From: Subdoligranulum sp. CAG:314
Lineage (GTDB): Bacteria; Bacillota; Clostridia; Christensenellales; CAG-314
DNA length: 51,425 bases
Assembly (NCBI GenBank): GCA_000437915.1
Contig: FR900981.1
Coordinates: 1 to 51,425 of the forward strand
Direction of reading: 5' to 3'
Shown here: positions 35,277 through 43,660 of the stretch, in pieces
How the letters are laid out: every line of letters starts with the position of its first letter
Numbering within the stretch: position 1 is the stretch's first letter
Position numbers and translations under genes: made by a program
Notes under the pieces: generated by a model
Databases searched by the model: none
Told to the model about the DNA's origin: nothing
What the model saw: the letters and a program-made list of their open reading frames with translations, nothing else

Positions 35277-35873
35277 TCAAGCCTTGAAAGGCATTCCCAT
35301 GAGCTTCAACAGCTCTTTGGCTTCTTCGTCGGTGTGCGCGCTCGTCACGAAAGTTATGTCAAAGCCTCTGGTCTTTTCCACCTGGTCGTAAACGATTTCG
35401 GGGAAAATGAGTTGTTCCTTGACGCCCATCGTGTAGTTGCCTCTTCCGTCGAAGGAATTGCCGTTAATCCCGCGGAAGTCTCTGACTCGGGGAAGCGCTA
35501 TGGAAATGAGCTTATCCATAAACTCGTACATTCTGTCGTTTCTCAACGTCACTTTCGCGCCTACCGGCTGTCCTTCTCTGAGCTTGAAGTTGGCGACGGA
35601 CTTTTTCGCGTGAGTCACAAGCGGCTTTTGTCCGGTGATGCTTTTAAGCTCTTCCACTGCAATCTGAAAGCTCTTGCTGTTGTCCTTCGCGTCGCCGATA
35701 CCGGCGTTGACGACAATCTTTTCCAGCTTGGGTATGCGATTTACGTTTTTGTAATCGAAATGCTTTTTAAGCGCGGGAACAACTTCTTCTATATAGCGCT
35801 TTTTGAGTCTGTTGACTTCTTTGACGCCAACCTCTTTGTTTTCAGCCGCTTTTGCGGCTTTTTTCTCAGCCAT
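35277..35873 (-). CDS. rplE: 50S ribosomal protein L5
   Basis: 198 residues, about 20 longer than usual because of the N-terminal KKAAKAAENKEVGVKEVN before the canonical LKKRYIEEVVPALKKHFDYKN. GQKPLVTHAKKSVANFKLREG and ITFVTSAHTDEEAKELLKLMGMPF are typical. It binds 5S rRNA and contacts P-site tRNA. Confidence 0.97.
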   Translation of the reverse strand: MAEKKAAKAAENKEVGVKEVNRLKKRYIEEVVPALKKHFDYKNVNRIPKLEKIVVNAGIGDAKDNSKSFQIAVEELKSITGQKPLVTHAKKSVANFKLREGQPVGAKVTLRNDRMYEFMDKLISIALPRVRDFRGINGNSFDGRGNYTMGVKEQLIFPEIVYDQVEKTRGFDITFVTSAHTDEEAKELLKLMGMPFKA

Positions 35874-35885
35874 AGTTGTCCTCCT

Positions 35886-36320
35886 TTATTCGGCAGCCGC
35901 TTCTTTGTCGGCAGTCTTTTTGCTCGACCTTCTCGCGGTTGTCTTTTTCTTCGCCTTTTCAGCCTTAAATTCGATAACGGCTCCGCAGCCCTCTTTCTTG
36001 CAGCAGCGGACATACTTGATTTTTCCGTCCTTTTCCACTGCCTTTTTGCCTATGCGCGTAGGCTTGTTGCATGTAGGGCACACCACCATTACGTTAGACA
36101 CGTCTATCATGCGGGGTTTTTCGACGATACCGCCCTTTTCCTGCGCGCTGCGGGGGCGGGTATGACGCTTGACCACGTTGAGTCCCTGCACCATCACCTT
36201 GCCGTTTTCCCTGTCTACAAGTATAACCTTGCCTCTTTTTCCTTTGACCGCGCGGTCGCCCTCGGTAGGACCGACGATGACCTCTACGGTGTCGTTTTTC
36301 CTTATATTCATGCTAGCCAT
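35886..36320 (-). CDS. rplX: 50S ribosomal protein L24 with extended C-terminus
   Basis: 144 residues, against about 102-110 usually. The KOW motif VIVGPTEGDRAVKGKRGKVILVDREN initiates binding to 23S rRNA during assembly. Downstream, VCPTCNKPTRIGKK and VRCCKKEGCG supply Cys pairs of a likely zinc ribbon, as in many bacterial L24 proteins. The last 35 residues (AEKAKKKTTARRSSKKTADKEAAAE) are an extra basic tail. Confidence 0.96.
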   Translation of the reverse strand: MASMNIRKNDTVEVIVGPTEGDRAVKGKRGKVILVDRENGKVMVQGLNVVKRHTRPRSAQEKGGIVEKPRMIDVSNVMVVCPTCNKPTRIGKKAVEKDGKIKYVRCCKKEGCGAVIEFKAEKAKKKTTARRSSKKTADKEAAAE

Positions 36321-36333
36321 AAAACTTCCTCCA

Positions 36334-36702
36334 TCAAAGCACTTCCGGAGCCAAAGAAACGATTTTCATATAATCCTTTTCTCTGAGTTCTCTGGCGACA
36401 GGCCCGAATATACGAGTGCCTCTGGGTTGCTTCTGATTGTCGATTATCACTGCGGCGTTGTCATCGAATCTGATGTGCGTTCCGTCTTTTCTGTTGAGTC
36501 CGGATGATGTGCGGACGATAACCGCCTTTACGACCTCGCCCTTTTTCACCACGCCGCCGGGGTTGGCGCTCTTGACGCTGGCAACGATTACGTCGCCGAT
36601 GTTGCCGAACTTTCTGAAGGAACCGCCCAACACCTTGATACACATAATTTCTTTGGCTCCCGAATTGTCGGCAGCTTTTAATCTGGTAAACGGTTGTATC
36701 AT
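36334..36702 (-). CDS. rplN: 50S ribosomal protein L14
   Basis: 122 residues, exactly the usual length. MIQPFTRLKAADNSGAKEIMCIKVLGG and RIFGPVARELREKDYMKIVSLAPEVL are canonical. Lies at the subunit interface. Confidence 0.98.
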   Translation of the reverse strand: MIQPFTRLKAADNSGAKEIMCIKVLGGSFRKFGNIGDVIVASVKSANPGGVVKKGEVVKAVIVRTSSGLNRKDGTHIRFDDNAAVIIDNQKQPRGTRIFGPVARELREKDYMKIVSLAPEVL

Positions 36703-36714
36703 GAGTCAATCTCC

Positions 36715-36969
36715 TTATTTTGCCTTCTCGACGATCTGCACGAGACGCCAGTTTTTGTCCTTGGACAGCTTTCTCGTCTCCGCAATCAGCACGGTGTCGC
36801 CGATTCCGCATTGGTTCTGCTCGTCGTGAGCCTTGAATTTTTTGGTCTTGCTGACCGTTTTCTTATACAACGGATGTTTGAACTTTTCTACGACGGCAAC
36901 CACGATGGTTTTGTCCATTTTGTCCGAAACAACCGTCCCTATTCTCGTTTTTCTGCTTGTTCTTTCCAT
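36715..36969 (-). CDS. rpsQ: 30S ribosomal protein S17
   Basis: 84 residues, OB fold. RKTRIGTVVSDKMDKTIVVAVVEKFKHPLY and the C-terminal IAETRKLSKDKNWRLVQIVEKAK are canonical. Confidence 0.98.
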   Translation of the reverse strand: MERTSRKTRIGTVVSDKMDKTIVVAVVEKFKHPLYKKTVSKTKKFKAHDEQNQCGIGDTVLIAETRKLSKDKNWRLVQIVEKAK

Positions 36970-36983
36970 TTGTCGCGTCCCCT

Positions 36984-37184
36984 TTAAGCCTTTTTGGACA
37001 GCTCTCTCTCTCTGAGAACGGTCTTAACTCTCGCGATGTCCTTTTTGCAGACGGACAAGGCAAGCGGGTTGTTGAGCTGACCGGTGGCATGATTGAGCCT
37101 GAGGTTGAAAAGCTCTTTTTTGAGCTCTTCCAGCTTTGCCACCAACTCTTCGTTAGACATATCGTGTACTTTATTTGCTTTCAT
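36984..37184 (-). CDS. rpmC: 50S ribosomal protein L29
   Basis: 66 residues from ATG 37184 (MKANKVHDMSNEELVAKL), the normal L29 N-terminus, with GGAGGAG 7 nt upstream. An in-frame ATG at 37208 would add eight residues (MSRRRSRL) but lies within that ribosome binding site. The gene overlaps the end of rplP by 14 nt. LNNPLALSVCKKDIARVKTVL is typical. Sits at the tunnel exit next to L23. Confidence 0.95.
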   Translation of the reverse strand: MKANKVHDMSNEELVAKLEELKKELFNLRLNHATGQLNNPLALSVCKKDIARVKTVLRERELSKKA

Positions 37185-37602
37185 CAGTCTGCTCCTCCGC
37201 CTTGACAACTATCTTGCACTTGACGGGCAGCTTGTGACTCGCAAGTCTCAAAGCCTCTCTCGCCAAATCCTCCGATATGCCGGACATCTCAAACATGACT
37301 CTGCCGGGCTTTACCACCGCCACCCAATATTCGGGAGAGCCCTTACCGGAGCCCATGCGTGTTTCCGCAGGCTTTTTGGTAACCGGCTTGTGAGGGAATA
37401 TGTCCGTCCAGACCTTGCCGCCGCGCTTGATAAATCTCGTCATGGCGACACGGGCGGCTTCTATCTGATTGCTCTTTATCCAACAAGGCTCCAACGCCAC
37501 GAGACCGTACTGTCCGTAAGCAAGCTCGGTGCCCTTGTGCGCCGCGCCCTTCATTCTTCCTCTGAATTGGCGGCGTCTCTTGACTCTTTTAGGCATTAAC
37601 AT
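37171..37602 (-). CDS. rplP: 50S ribosomal protein L16
   Basis: 143 residues. MLMPKRVKRRRQFRGRMKGAAHKG and PVTKKPAETRMGSGKGSPEYWVAVVKPGRV are canonical. It overlaps rpsC by 14 nt upstream and rpmC by 14 nt downstream, pointing to coupled translation. Confidence 0.98.
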   Translation of the reverse strand: MLMPKRVKRRRQFRGRMKGAAHKGTELAYGQYGLVALEPCWIKSNQIEAARVAMTRFIKRGGKVWTDIFPHKPVTKKPAETRMGSGKGSPEYWVAVVKPGRVMFEMSGISEDLAREALRLASHKLPVKCKIVVKAEEQTDESK

Positions 37603-38263
37603 TTCTGTTTCCTCCTTCCTTCCTCGCGGGCTTGCCCAGAATTTCTCCCTTGTAAACCCACACCTTGACGCCTATAATCCCGAAGGTCGTGCGCGCTTCC
37701 GCAAAACCGTAGTCGATGTCGGCTCTCAAAGTGTGCAGGGGTATACTGCCCTCGTGATAGTGCTCGTTTCTGGCTATTTCCGCTCCGTCGAGACGACCGG
37801 AAACGCAGGTTTTGATACCTTTGGCGCCCGCTCGCGTCGCTCTCTGCATTGCGGAGCGCATGGCTCTCCTGAACGCGATTCTCTTTTCCAGCTGAGCGGC
37901 TATGTTTTCGGCAACCAGCTGCGCGTCCATGTCGGGATTTTTCACTTCCATGATGTTGATGACGACAAATTTGTCGCCCACCAGCTTCTGAACCTCCGCC
38001 TTCATCTGCTCTATGCCCGCGCCCTGCTTGCCAATCAGCGTGCCGGGACGACCGGTATATATAAAGATGACGATTTTGCCTTCGCTTCTCTCGATTTTAA
38101 TCGAGGAAATGGCGGATTGGTAATATTTCTTTTTGATAAACGTCCTGACGACCTCGTCCTCTTTGATGAATTTGGCGATGTCTTTTTTGTCGGCGTACCA
38201 CTTGGAATTCCAATCTTTTATGATACCTATTCTCAATCCGTTGGGATTAACTTTCTGACCCAT
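37589..38263 (-). CDS. rpsC: 30S ribosomal protein S3
   Basis: 224 residues from ATG 38263 (MGQKVNPNGLRIGI), the universal S3 N-terminus, with GGAGG at the right distance. An upstream in-frame ATG at 38392 would run into rplV and add 43 unrelated residues, so it is rejected. The KH domain has GRPGTLIGKQGAGIEQMKAEV. S3 lines the mRNA entry channel. Confidence 0.98.
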   Translation of the reverse strand: MGQKVNPNGLRIGIIKDWNSKWYADKKDIAKFIKEDEVVRTFIKKKYYQSAISSIKIERSEGKIVIFIYTGRPGTLIGKQGAGIEQMKAEVQKLVGDKFVVINIMEVKNPDMDAQLVAENIAAQLEKRIAFRRAMRSAMQRATRAGAKGIKTCVSGRLDGAEIARNEHYHEGSIPLHTLRADIDYGFAEARTTFGIIGVKVWVYKGEILGKPARKEGGNRNVNA

Positions 38264-38274
38264 GCTGTCCTCCT

Positions 38275-38661
38275 TCAAGCTCTCTCGTCGAGCACGACGG
38301 TGATGTGGCTTGTGCGCTTCAAAATGCGGTAAGCCCTGCCCTTGGAAACGGGCTGAACTCTCTTGAGCGTGGGGCCCTGGTCGGCGTAGCACTCGGCGAC
38401 GAACAGGTTGTCTCTGTTGAGTCCTTTGTTGACCTCGGCGTTGGCTGCCGCGCTGTTAAGCACTTTAAGCACGGGCTCGCTCGCCGCCTTGGGCGTGTTC
38501 ATAAGTATCGCAACCGCCTCATTGTAACCTTTGCCTCTAATCACGTCCAGCACTACGTGAACCTTGGAGGGGGCGATACGGATATATTTTGCAACCGCGA
38601 AAGGTCTTGCGTCGCGGTTCTGGCGGCGGTTTTCCGCCTTTGCCTTGCTTCTTGTTGCCAT
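38275..38661 (-). CDS. rplV: 50S ribosomal protein L22
   Basis: 128 residues. AKYIRIAPSKVHVVLDVIRGKG and the beta-hairpin region LKRVQPVSKGRAYRILKRTSHITVVL, which reaches into the exit tunnel, are canonical. The first 20 residues form a basic extension. Confidence 0.98.
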   Translation of the reverse strand: MATRSKAKAENRRQNRDARPFAVAKYIRIAPSKVHVVLDVIRGKGYNEAVAILMNTPKAASEPVLKVLNSAAANAEVNKGLNRDNLFVAECYADQGPTLKRVQPVSKGRAYRILKRTSHITVVLDERA

Positions 38662-38669
38662 ATTTCCTC

Positions 38670-38948
38670 CTATTTCGCTCCGCTGGATTTTCCGCCGGCG
38701 TGCCCTCTGAACGTGCGGGTAGGGGCGAATTCGCCCAGCTTCATACCCACCATTTCCTCCGTCACATAGACGGGAACGTGCTTTTTGCCGTCATGAACGG
38801 CAATCGTGTGACCTACGAAATCGGGAAATATCGTAGAAGCTCTCGACCAGGTTTTCAAAACTTTCTTTTCGCCCTTGTCGTTCATTTCCTGTATTCTTTT
38901 CAAAAGCTTTTCGTTTACGAAAGGCCCCTTTTTAATCGATCTGCTCAT
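38670..38948 (-). CDS. rpsS: 30S ribosomal protein S19
   Basis: 92 residues, usual length. MSRSIKKGPFVNEKLLKRI and GHTIAVHDGKKHVPVYVTEEMVGMKLGEFAPTRTF are canonical. Component of the 30S head with S13. Confidence 0.98.
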   Translation of the reverse strand: MSRSIKKGPFVNEKLLKRIQEMNDKGEKKVLKTWSRASTIFPDFVGHTIAVHDGKKHVPVYVTEEMVGMKLGEFAPTRTFRGHAGGKSSGAK

Positions 38949-38966
38949 TAAAACTCAATCCTCCGA

Positions 38967-39794
38967 TTAGTTCACGCGCTTGATGATAAGCTTGTTCGAC
39001 GCGTTTTTCTTCTTCCTTGTCTTGTAACCCAGAGCGGGCTTGCCCCAAGGAGTGACGGGACCGGGACGTCCGATAGGCGATTTGCCTTCGCCGCCGCCGT
39101 GAGGGTGGTCGCAAGGGTTCATGACGCTGCCGCGCACTGTCGGCTTGATGCCCATGTGGCGCTTTTTGCCCGCCTTGCCGATGTTGATAATCTCATGGTC
39201 CAGATTGCCCACCTGTCCGATTGTCGCATGGCATTTGAGCAGTATATATCTCATTTCGCCGCTCGGCATACGGATAATGGCGTACTTGCCTTCCTTTGCC
39301 ATAAGCTGTGCGGATATGCCCGCCGCTCTCGCAATCTGACCGCCCTTGCCGGGATTCTGCTCTATGTTGTGAATAACGGTACCCACGGGGATTGCTTCGA
39401 GACTCAAACTGTTGCCCGTCTTGATGTCGGCTTTGTCCGAGCTGATGACGGTGTCGCCGACGGTGAGACCGACGGGAGCCAGAATATATCTCTTTTCGCC
39501 GTCGGCATAGTGCAGAAGCGCGATGTTGGAGGTGCGGTTGGGGTCATATTCGATTGAAGCCACTTTTGCGGGTATGTCGTACTTGTTGCGCTTGAAATCG
39601 ATAATTCTGTATTTGTTGCGGTTTCCGCCGCCGATATGTCTGACGGTGATTCTGCCGCTGAAATTTCTTCCGCCCGTTTTCTGCTTGGGTGCAAGCAGGC
39701 TTTTTTCCGGTTTGGTCGTCGTGATTTCCTCGAACATGGAAACGGACATGAAACGACGCGCCGGACTCGTGGGTTTGTATCTTCTGATAGCCAT
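38967..39794 (-). CDS. rplB: 50S ribosomal protein L2
   Basis: 275 residues. MAIRRYKPTSPARRFMSVS, GGGNRNKYRIIDFKRNK and the C-terminal NPCDHPHGGGEGKSPIG are canonical; the last includes the histidine region near the peptidyl-transferase centre. Normal length. Confidence 0.98.
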   Translation of the reverse strand: MAIRRYKPTSPARRFMSVSMFEEITTTKPEKSLLAPKQKTGGRNFSGRITVRHIGGGNRNKYRIIDFKRNKYDIPAKVASIEYDPNRTSNIALLHYADGEKRYILAPVGLTVGDTVISSDKADIKTGNSLSLEAIPVGTVIHNIEQNPGKGGQIARAAGISAQLMAKEGKYAIIRMPSGEMRYILLKCHATIGQVGNLDHEIINIGKAGKKRHMGIKPTVRGSVMNPCDHPHGGGEGKSPIGRPGPVTPWGKPALGYKTRKKKNASNKLIIKRVN

Positions 39795-39812
39795 AATTCC
39801 TTTTCCTCCCGA

Positions 39813-40103
39813 TTAAGCCAGACTCTCGAAGAACTCGATTGCCTTGCTGTCGCTGGTAAGCTTTACGACCGCTTTTTTGGATTTGGAGGTGTAACCCTCG
39901 CTTCTCCCCTGTCTTTTGAGCTTGCCTCTGACGTTGACGGTATTGACGCTTTCGACCTTGACGCCGAAAATCTGCTCGACCGCCTGCTTGATTTCTATTT
40001 TGTTGGCGTTTCTCGCCACCTTGAAGGTGTAAATCTTTTTGTGGATTCCGTCGTAAGCCTTTTCGCTCATGACGGGCTTCAATATAATGTCGTAGGCGTT
40101 CAT
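39813..40103 (-). CDS. rplW: 50S ribosomal protein L23
   Basis: 96 residues. MNAYDIILKPVMSEKAYDG and IEIKQAVEQIFGVKVESVNTVNV are canonical. Tunnel-exit protein that docks trigger factor and SRP. Its start overlaps the rplD stop by one base. Confidence 0.98.
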   Translation of the reverse strand: MNAYDIILKPVMSEKAYDGIHKKIYTFKVARNANKIEIKQAVEQIFGVKVESVNTVNVRGKLKRQGRSEGYTSKSKKAVVKLTSDSKAIEFFESLA

Positions 40104-40726
40104 TATTCCGCGTAAGCCTCCTCGATTTTTCTCATAGCCGACTCGGTCGCAAGCACGTTGGTATTGGCAACAAGCTCATATACGTTGACAAGATCGGCGG
40201 TGCTTATGGTCAGCCTTTCTATGTTTCTGCCCGCAAGCAGAACTGCGTCGTCCTTTTCTCCCACGACAAGCAGAGTTTTTCTGTCGAAGTTGAAATTGGA
40301 AAGGATTTTTGCGACGTACTTGGTCTTTGCGGCTTCGAGCGCCACCTTGTCAAGCACCAAAAGCTCGTTGTTGCGCACCTTGTAGCTGATTGCGCTCCTG
40401 AACGCGGCGGATTTCATCTTTTTGTTGATTTTTTTGGAAAAATCTCTGGGCTTGGGCGCGAAAGCCACGCCGCCCTTTATCCATTGCACGGCGCGGATAC
40501 TGCCCTGTCTGGCGCGCCCCGTGCCCTTTTGCCTCCACGGCTTGATGCCGCCGCCTCTGACCTCGCTTCTTGTCAGAGTGCTTTTGGTTCCCTGACGAGC
40601 GTTTGCCATCTGCGCAACAACCACCTGATGAATAAGAGCCTCGTTGTAGTCACAAGCAAATACTTCGTCCTTTAAGTTTATCTCGCCAACCTCTTTGGCT
40701 TCGGTGTTGAATACTTTAACCTGCAT
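40103..40726 (-). CDS. rplD: 50S ribosomal protein L4
   Basis: 207 residues. The tunnel loop ARQGTKSTLTRSEVRGGGIKPWRQKGTGRARQGSIR is canonical. L4 is an autoregulator of the S10 segment in some bacteria; the hairpin at 41786-41805 in the rpsJ leader is a candidate site but unproven. Confidence 0.98.
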   Translation of the reverse strand: MQVKVFNTEAKEVGEINLKDEVFACDYNEALIHQVVVAQMANARQGTKSTLTRSEVRGGGIKPWRQKGTGRARQGSIRAVQWIKGGVAFAPKPRDFSKKINKKMKSAAFRSAISYKVRNNELLVLDKVALEAAKTKYVAKILSNFNFDRKTLLVVGEKDDAVLLAGRNIERLTISTADLVNVYELVANTNVLATESAMRKIEEAYAE

Positions 40727-40749
40727 TTGTTTTACTCCTATTCAATCCT

Positions 40750-41385
40750 TTAAGACTTTTTGACGGCGTCACGGACATATACGACGCTGCCCTTAGGTCC
40801 GGGTATCGCGCCCTTAATCAGGAGCACGCCCTTTTCCTTGTCGACTTTTACCACTTTGAGATTTAAGACAGTCACCTGCTCCACGCCGTACTGACCGGGC
40901 AGCTTTCTGCCGGGGAAAACTCTGCTGGGAGTAGAGTTGGCGCCCAGAGAGCCTACCTCTCTGTGCACGGGACCCACGCCGTGCGTTTCCTTCAAGCGGC
41001 GGAAATTCCAACGCTTGATGACGCCGGAAAAGCCTCTGCCCTTGGTTGTGCCCGTAACGTCCACAAAGTCGTCCGCCGCGAACACGTCGCAGCCGATGAC
41101 TTGTCCCACTTCCAGACTGTCCGCGTTTGACAAATCGAATTCTTTCAGAATTTTCAGAGGTTGAACGCCCGCCGCTTTGAGGTGACCGAGCTCCGGCTTG
41201 TTGAGCTTTTTCTCGGCGACTTCTTCAAAACCGAGCTGAACGCTGTTGTAGCCGTCTCTTTCAACCGTTTTTTTCTGCACCACCGTGCAGGGCCCCGCCT
41301 TAACGACCGTAACGGGAACCATTGTTCCGTCTTTCAAAAACACTTGGGTCATGCCCAATTTCTTTCCTATGATTGCTTTATTCAT
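40750..41385 (-). CDS. rplC: 50S ribosomal protein L3
   Basis: 211 residues. MNKAIIGKKLGMTQVF and TKGRGFSGVIKRWNFRRLKETHG are typical. The region after it reads VHREVGSLGANSTPSRVFPGRKLPGQYG, retaining the loop that extends to the peptidyl-transferase centre. Separated from rpsJ by 47 nt without a terminator. Confidence 0.98.
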   Translation of the reverse strand: MNKAIIGKKLGMTQVFLKDGTMVPVTVVKAGPCTVVQKKTVERDGYNSVQLGFEEVAEKKLNKPELGHLKAAGVQPLKILKEFDLSNADSLEVGQVIGCDVFAADDFVDVTGTTKGRGFSGVIKRWNFRRLKETHGVGPVHREVGSLGANSTPSRVFPGRKLPGQYGVEQVTVLNLKVVKVDKEKGVLLIKGAIPGPKGSVVYVRDAVKKS

Positions 41386-41432
41386 TGATAAAGTTCACTC
41401 CTTATTATATAGATAGTAAAATTTTCTTACGT

Positions 41433-41741
41433 TTACAGCTTGATTTTGATGTCGATGCCTGCGGGCAGCTCCAATTTGGTAAGACTGTCCACCGTTTTGG
41501 CGTTGGGGCTGTAAATGTCTATGAGCCTCTTGTGCGTCCTTGACTCAAACTGCTCTCTCGCGTCCTTGTATTTGTGAGTTGCGCGCAAAACCGTGACGAT
41601 TTCCTTTTCGGTAGGCAGAGGAATGGGACCGCTCACTTTGGAGCCCATTTTCTTGGCCGTCTCGACGATTTTTTCGGCAGCTAAATCAACAAGGTTGTGG
41701 TCGTAAGCTTTCAACTTGATTCTGATTTTCTGACTTGCCAT
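41433..41741 (-). CDS. rpsJ: 30S ribosomal protein S10
   Basis: 102 residues, usual length. KIRIKLKAYDHNLVDLAAEKIVETA and SGPIPLPTEKEIVTV are canonical. First gene of the 31-gene S10-spc-alpha run, transcribed from the promoter at 41845-41873. S12, S7, EF-G and EF-Tu genes are not adjacent: a divergent DUF421 gene lies upstream instead. Confidence 0.98.
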   Translation of the reverse strand: MASQKIRIKLKAYDHNLVDLAAEKIVETAKKMGSKVSGPIPLPTEKEIVTVLRATHKYKDAREQFESRTHKRLIDIYSPNAKTVDSLTKLELPAGIDIKIKL

Positions 41742-41785
41742 TTGTTTCTCTTTTCTCCTTTTAGATTAACAACTCTACCGTGTGT

Positions 41786-41805
41786 GTCGCGCTTTTGGGC
41801 GCAAC
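41786..41805 (-). promoter_or_regulatory. Leader hairpin upstream of rpsJ
   Basis: On the minus strand GTTGCGC and GCGCGAC pair over 7 bp (one G-U) with loop CCAAAA, within the roughly 97-nt predicted leader of the S10 operon. It lacks a U-tract. It could serve as a ribosomal-protein binding site, by analogy with S10 leaders elsewhere. No consensus was matched. Confidence 0.35.
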
Positions 41806-41844
41806 AAGAGACTTTGCCCTACTATCCACAGTACGAGCCTTACT

Positions 41845-41873
41845 ATATTAGCACACGTCAAACAAGGTGTCAA
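41845..41873 (-). promoter_or_regulatory. Promoter of the S10-spc-alpha cluster
   Basis: Minus strand TTGACA (41873-41868), 17-nt spacer, TAATAT (41850-41845) preceded by TGC, i.e. an extended -10. Predicted start near 41838. It is the strongest match in this intergenic region. Confidence 0.75.
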
Positions 41874-41956
41874 ACGATTTTCTGCAAGTTTTCCGAATTT
41901 TTTGAGTTTAAACCCGCATATTAAGTCAACAATCATGAAAAAAGGAGAAAATATTT

Positions 41957-42706
41957 ATGTGGGACTATTTTGACGGGCTGAGTGCGGGAGAGTTTTGGAC
42001 GGACTTCGGAGACGTTGCCCTCCGAGCCTTTCTGTCCATCGTCGTTCTGTTTATCTTGACCAAGCTCATGGGCAACAAACAGATAAGCCAACTCAACTTT
42101 TTCGATTATATTATAGGAATATCAATCGGCTCCATTGCCGCCGAAATGGCTACGACGACGGACAAACCCCATCACTTTTTCGTGCTTGCAATGGTGATTT
42201 ACACGATTATTACCGTGCTGATAACCTATATTGCGCGCAAGAGCATTGCAATGCGGAGATTTTTCAACGGCACTCCCGTACCTCTCATCGAAAACGGAAA
42301 AATCATAGAAAAAAATCTTGTCAAAGCAGGCTTTGACGTAAACGACCTTTTGACCGAGCTGCGATACGCGGGCTATTTCAACATCGAGGACGTGCAGTAT
42401 GCCCTCGAAGAAACGGACGGTCGCGTCAGCATAATCCCCCGTCCCTCCGCGCGTCCCGCCACCTGCGAAGACCTTAAAATAACGGACGCCAAGCCCACTC
42501 TGCCCCAATCCGACGTGATTATCGACGGGAAGATAATGACAAACAATCTCAAATCGGTGAGAAAAAGCAGGGAGTGGCTGCTCGAAGAACTGAAAAAGCG
42601 CAACAAAAACCACAAGGACATTTTGCTTGCCACGTCGGATTACGACGGGAATCTCACAATCATGGACAAAGAGGTGGCTGCAAAAAAATACGACCGCTAC
42701 AACTGA
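41957..42706 (+). CDS. DUF421 (YetF-like) membrane protein
   Basis: 249 residues. Three hydrophobic segments (about 22-40, 50-65, 74-93) precede a cytoplasmic DUF421 domain: RKSIAMRRFFNGTPVPLIENGKIIEKNLVKAGFDVNDLLTELR and NIEDVQYALEETDGRVSIIP. The family is widespread in Firmicutes (Bacillus YetF, YdfR, YrbG) and its molecular function is not firmly established. A GGAG lies 9 nt before the ATG. It is divergent from rpsJ and ends with its own terminator at 42723-42749. Confidence 0.85.
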   Translation: MWDYFDGLSAGEFWTDFGDVALRAFLSIVVLFILTKLMGNKQISQLNFFDYIIGISIGSIAAEMATTTDKPHHFFVLAMVIYTIITVLITYIARKSIAMRRFFNGTPVPLIENGKIIEKNLVKAGFDVNDLLTELRYAGYFNIEDVQYALEETDGRVSIIPRPSARPATCEDLKITDAKPTLPQSDVIIDGKIMTNNLKSVRKSREWLLEELKKRNKNHKDILLATSDYDGNLTIMDKEVAAKKYDRYN

Positions 42707-42722
42707 AAGGAAAAACGTTCGG

Positions 42723-42749
42723 CGCGGAGAAGGGTTTCTCCGCGTTTTT
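42723..42749 (+). terminator. Intrinsic terminator after the DUF421 gene
   Basis: CGCGGAGAA and TTCTCCGCG (9-bp arms, loop GGGT) followed by TTTTTC. Confidence 0.85.
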
Positions 42750-42821
42750 CATTGACTTTTTCCCGCATTTGTTTCAAAATAATTTCAGAAAGCTCAGGGC
42801 TGTTCGCAAAGGAGAAAATTC

Positions 42822-43607
42822 ATGCCGGAAATCGTCGCGCAAAGGATGTTCCAACCAATCTACATATTGCTTGACTCCGTATTTCTAGTCGCACTGTGCG
42901 CGATGCTCTTTTTCAGACGCAGATACCTGACGCTGCTGTTCGGACTTTTCGGCGGTATTTTGTACTTCGTCGTCGATTACGGAATTTTTCATCTGTGGCT
43001 CGGGACGCGTTCAATCGAGGGCGGCAGTCTTTTTTGGGTGCTGCTGTGGATGTCTTTAAGCTACGGAGTAACAAATTTCGTGCTTATATGGACATGGATT
43101 TCCAAGGACGAAAACGCCCGCGAGTGGACGCTGTTCATTTTGCTGTGGTGGTTTGTCTGCCCGCTGTTGACAGACGCCTTGGGAAACGGAGACGTCATAA
43201 AAATTCAGAGAACTACGGGCGCATATCACGGGTGGATGGCTACAATACTTTTCCTGTCCTATGCGGCGTTAATCCTGTTCAATATTTTCCGAAAAGACAA
43301 AAGCCTACGTTTTCCTCTCCTCCGCCTGTTTCTGATTGGAGTTTTCGTCCAATTCGGTTGGGAGCTTTCTCTGCTGATCGGCGGCATACGCAGCGCGGGA
43401 ATAGAGTCTGCGGCAGACAAGCTGACGGTATTGCTTGTCAATTCGTTGTTGGAGACCAATCTCGGCATGCCGCTGATTTATATTATATTCCTGCTGATAA
43501 CATCTGTTTTTACGGAAGACCTGAAACGGCGCGGCGGCAAAGTCACTTTATCCGAGCGTCTTAAAGAAAACCTTGCGGAAGGCAGTCTTAAAGCCGAAAA
43601 AGCATAA
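42822..43607 (+). CDS. Polytopic membrane protein of unknown function
   Basis: 261 residues with about seven hydrophobic helices starting at residue 12 (PIYILLDSVFLVALCAMLFF, YLTLLFGLFGGILYFVVDYG, and so on), a conserved-looking intracellular WTWISKDENAREWT, a WELSLLIGGIR segment and a charged C-terminal tail of about 30 residues. I do not recognise the family. AAGGAG lies 9 nt before the ATG. It stands alone between two terminators (42723-42749 and 43622-43649), so it is probably monocistronic. Confidence 0.7.
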   Translation: MPEIVAQRMFQPIYILLDSVFLVALCAMLFFRRRYLTLLFGLFGGILYFVVDYGIFHLWLGTRSIEGGSLFWVLLWMSLSYGVTNFVLIWTWISKDENAREWTLFILLWWFVCPLLTDALGNGDVIKIQRTTGAYHGWMATILFLSYAALILFNIFRKDKSLRFPLLRLFLIGVFVQFGWELSLLIGGIRSAGIESAADKLTVLLVNSLLETNLGMPLIYIIFLLITSVFTEDLKRRGGKVTLSERLKENLAEGSLKAEKA

Positions 43608-43621
43608 AGCCTGAAACAATC

Positions 43622-43649
43622 AAACGGGAGCCGACGGCTCCCGTTTTTT
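43622..43649. terminator. Bidirectional terminator
   Basis: AAACGGGAGCC and GGCTCCCGTTT (11-bp perfect arms, loop GAC), followed by T on the right. The left arm begins with AAA, giving T residues on the other strand. It separates the convergent membrane-protein and histidine-kinase genes. Confidence 0.85.
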
Positions 43650-43660
43650 CATTAATCAAT

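Noticed and set aside
38264..38392. Longer start for rpsC
   Set aside because: It would add 43 residues unrelated to S3 and overlap rplV. ATG 38263 gives the universal N-terminus with a good ribosome binding site.
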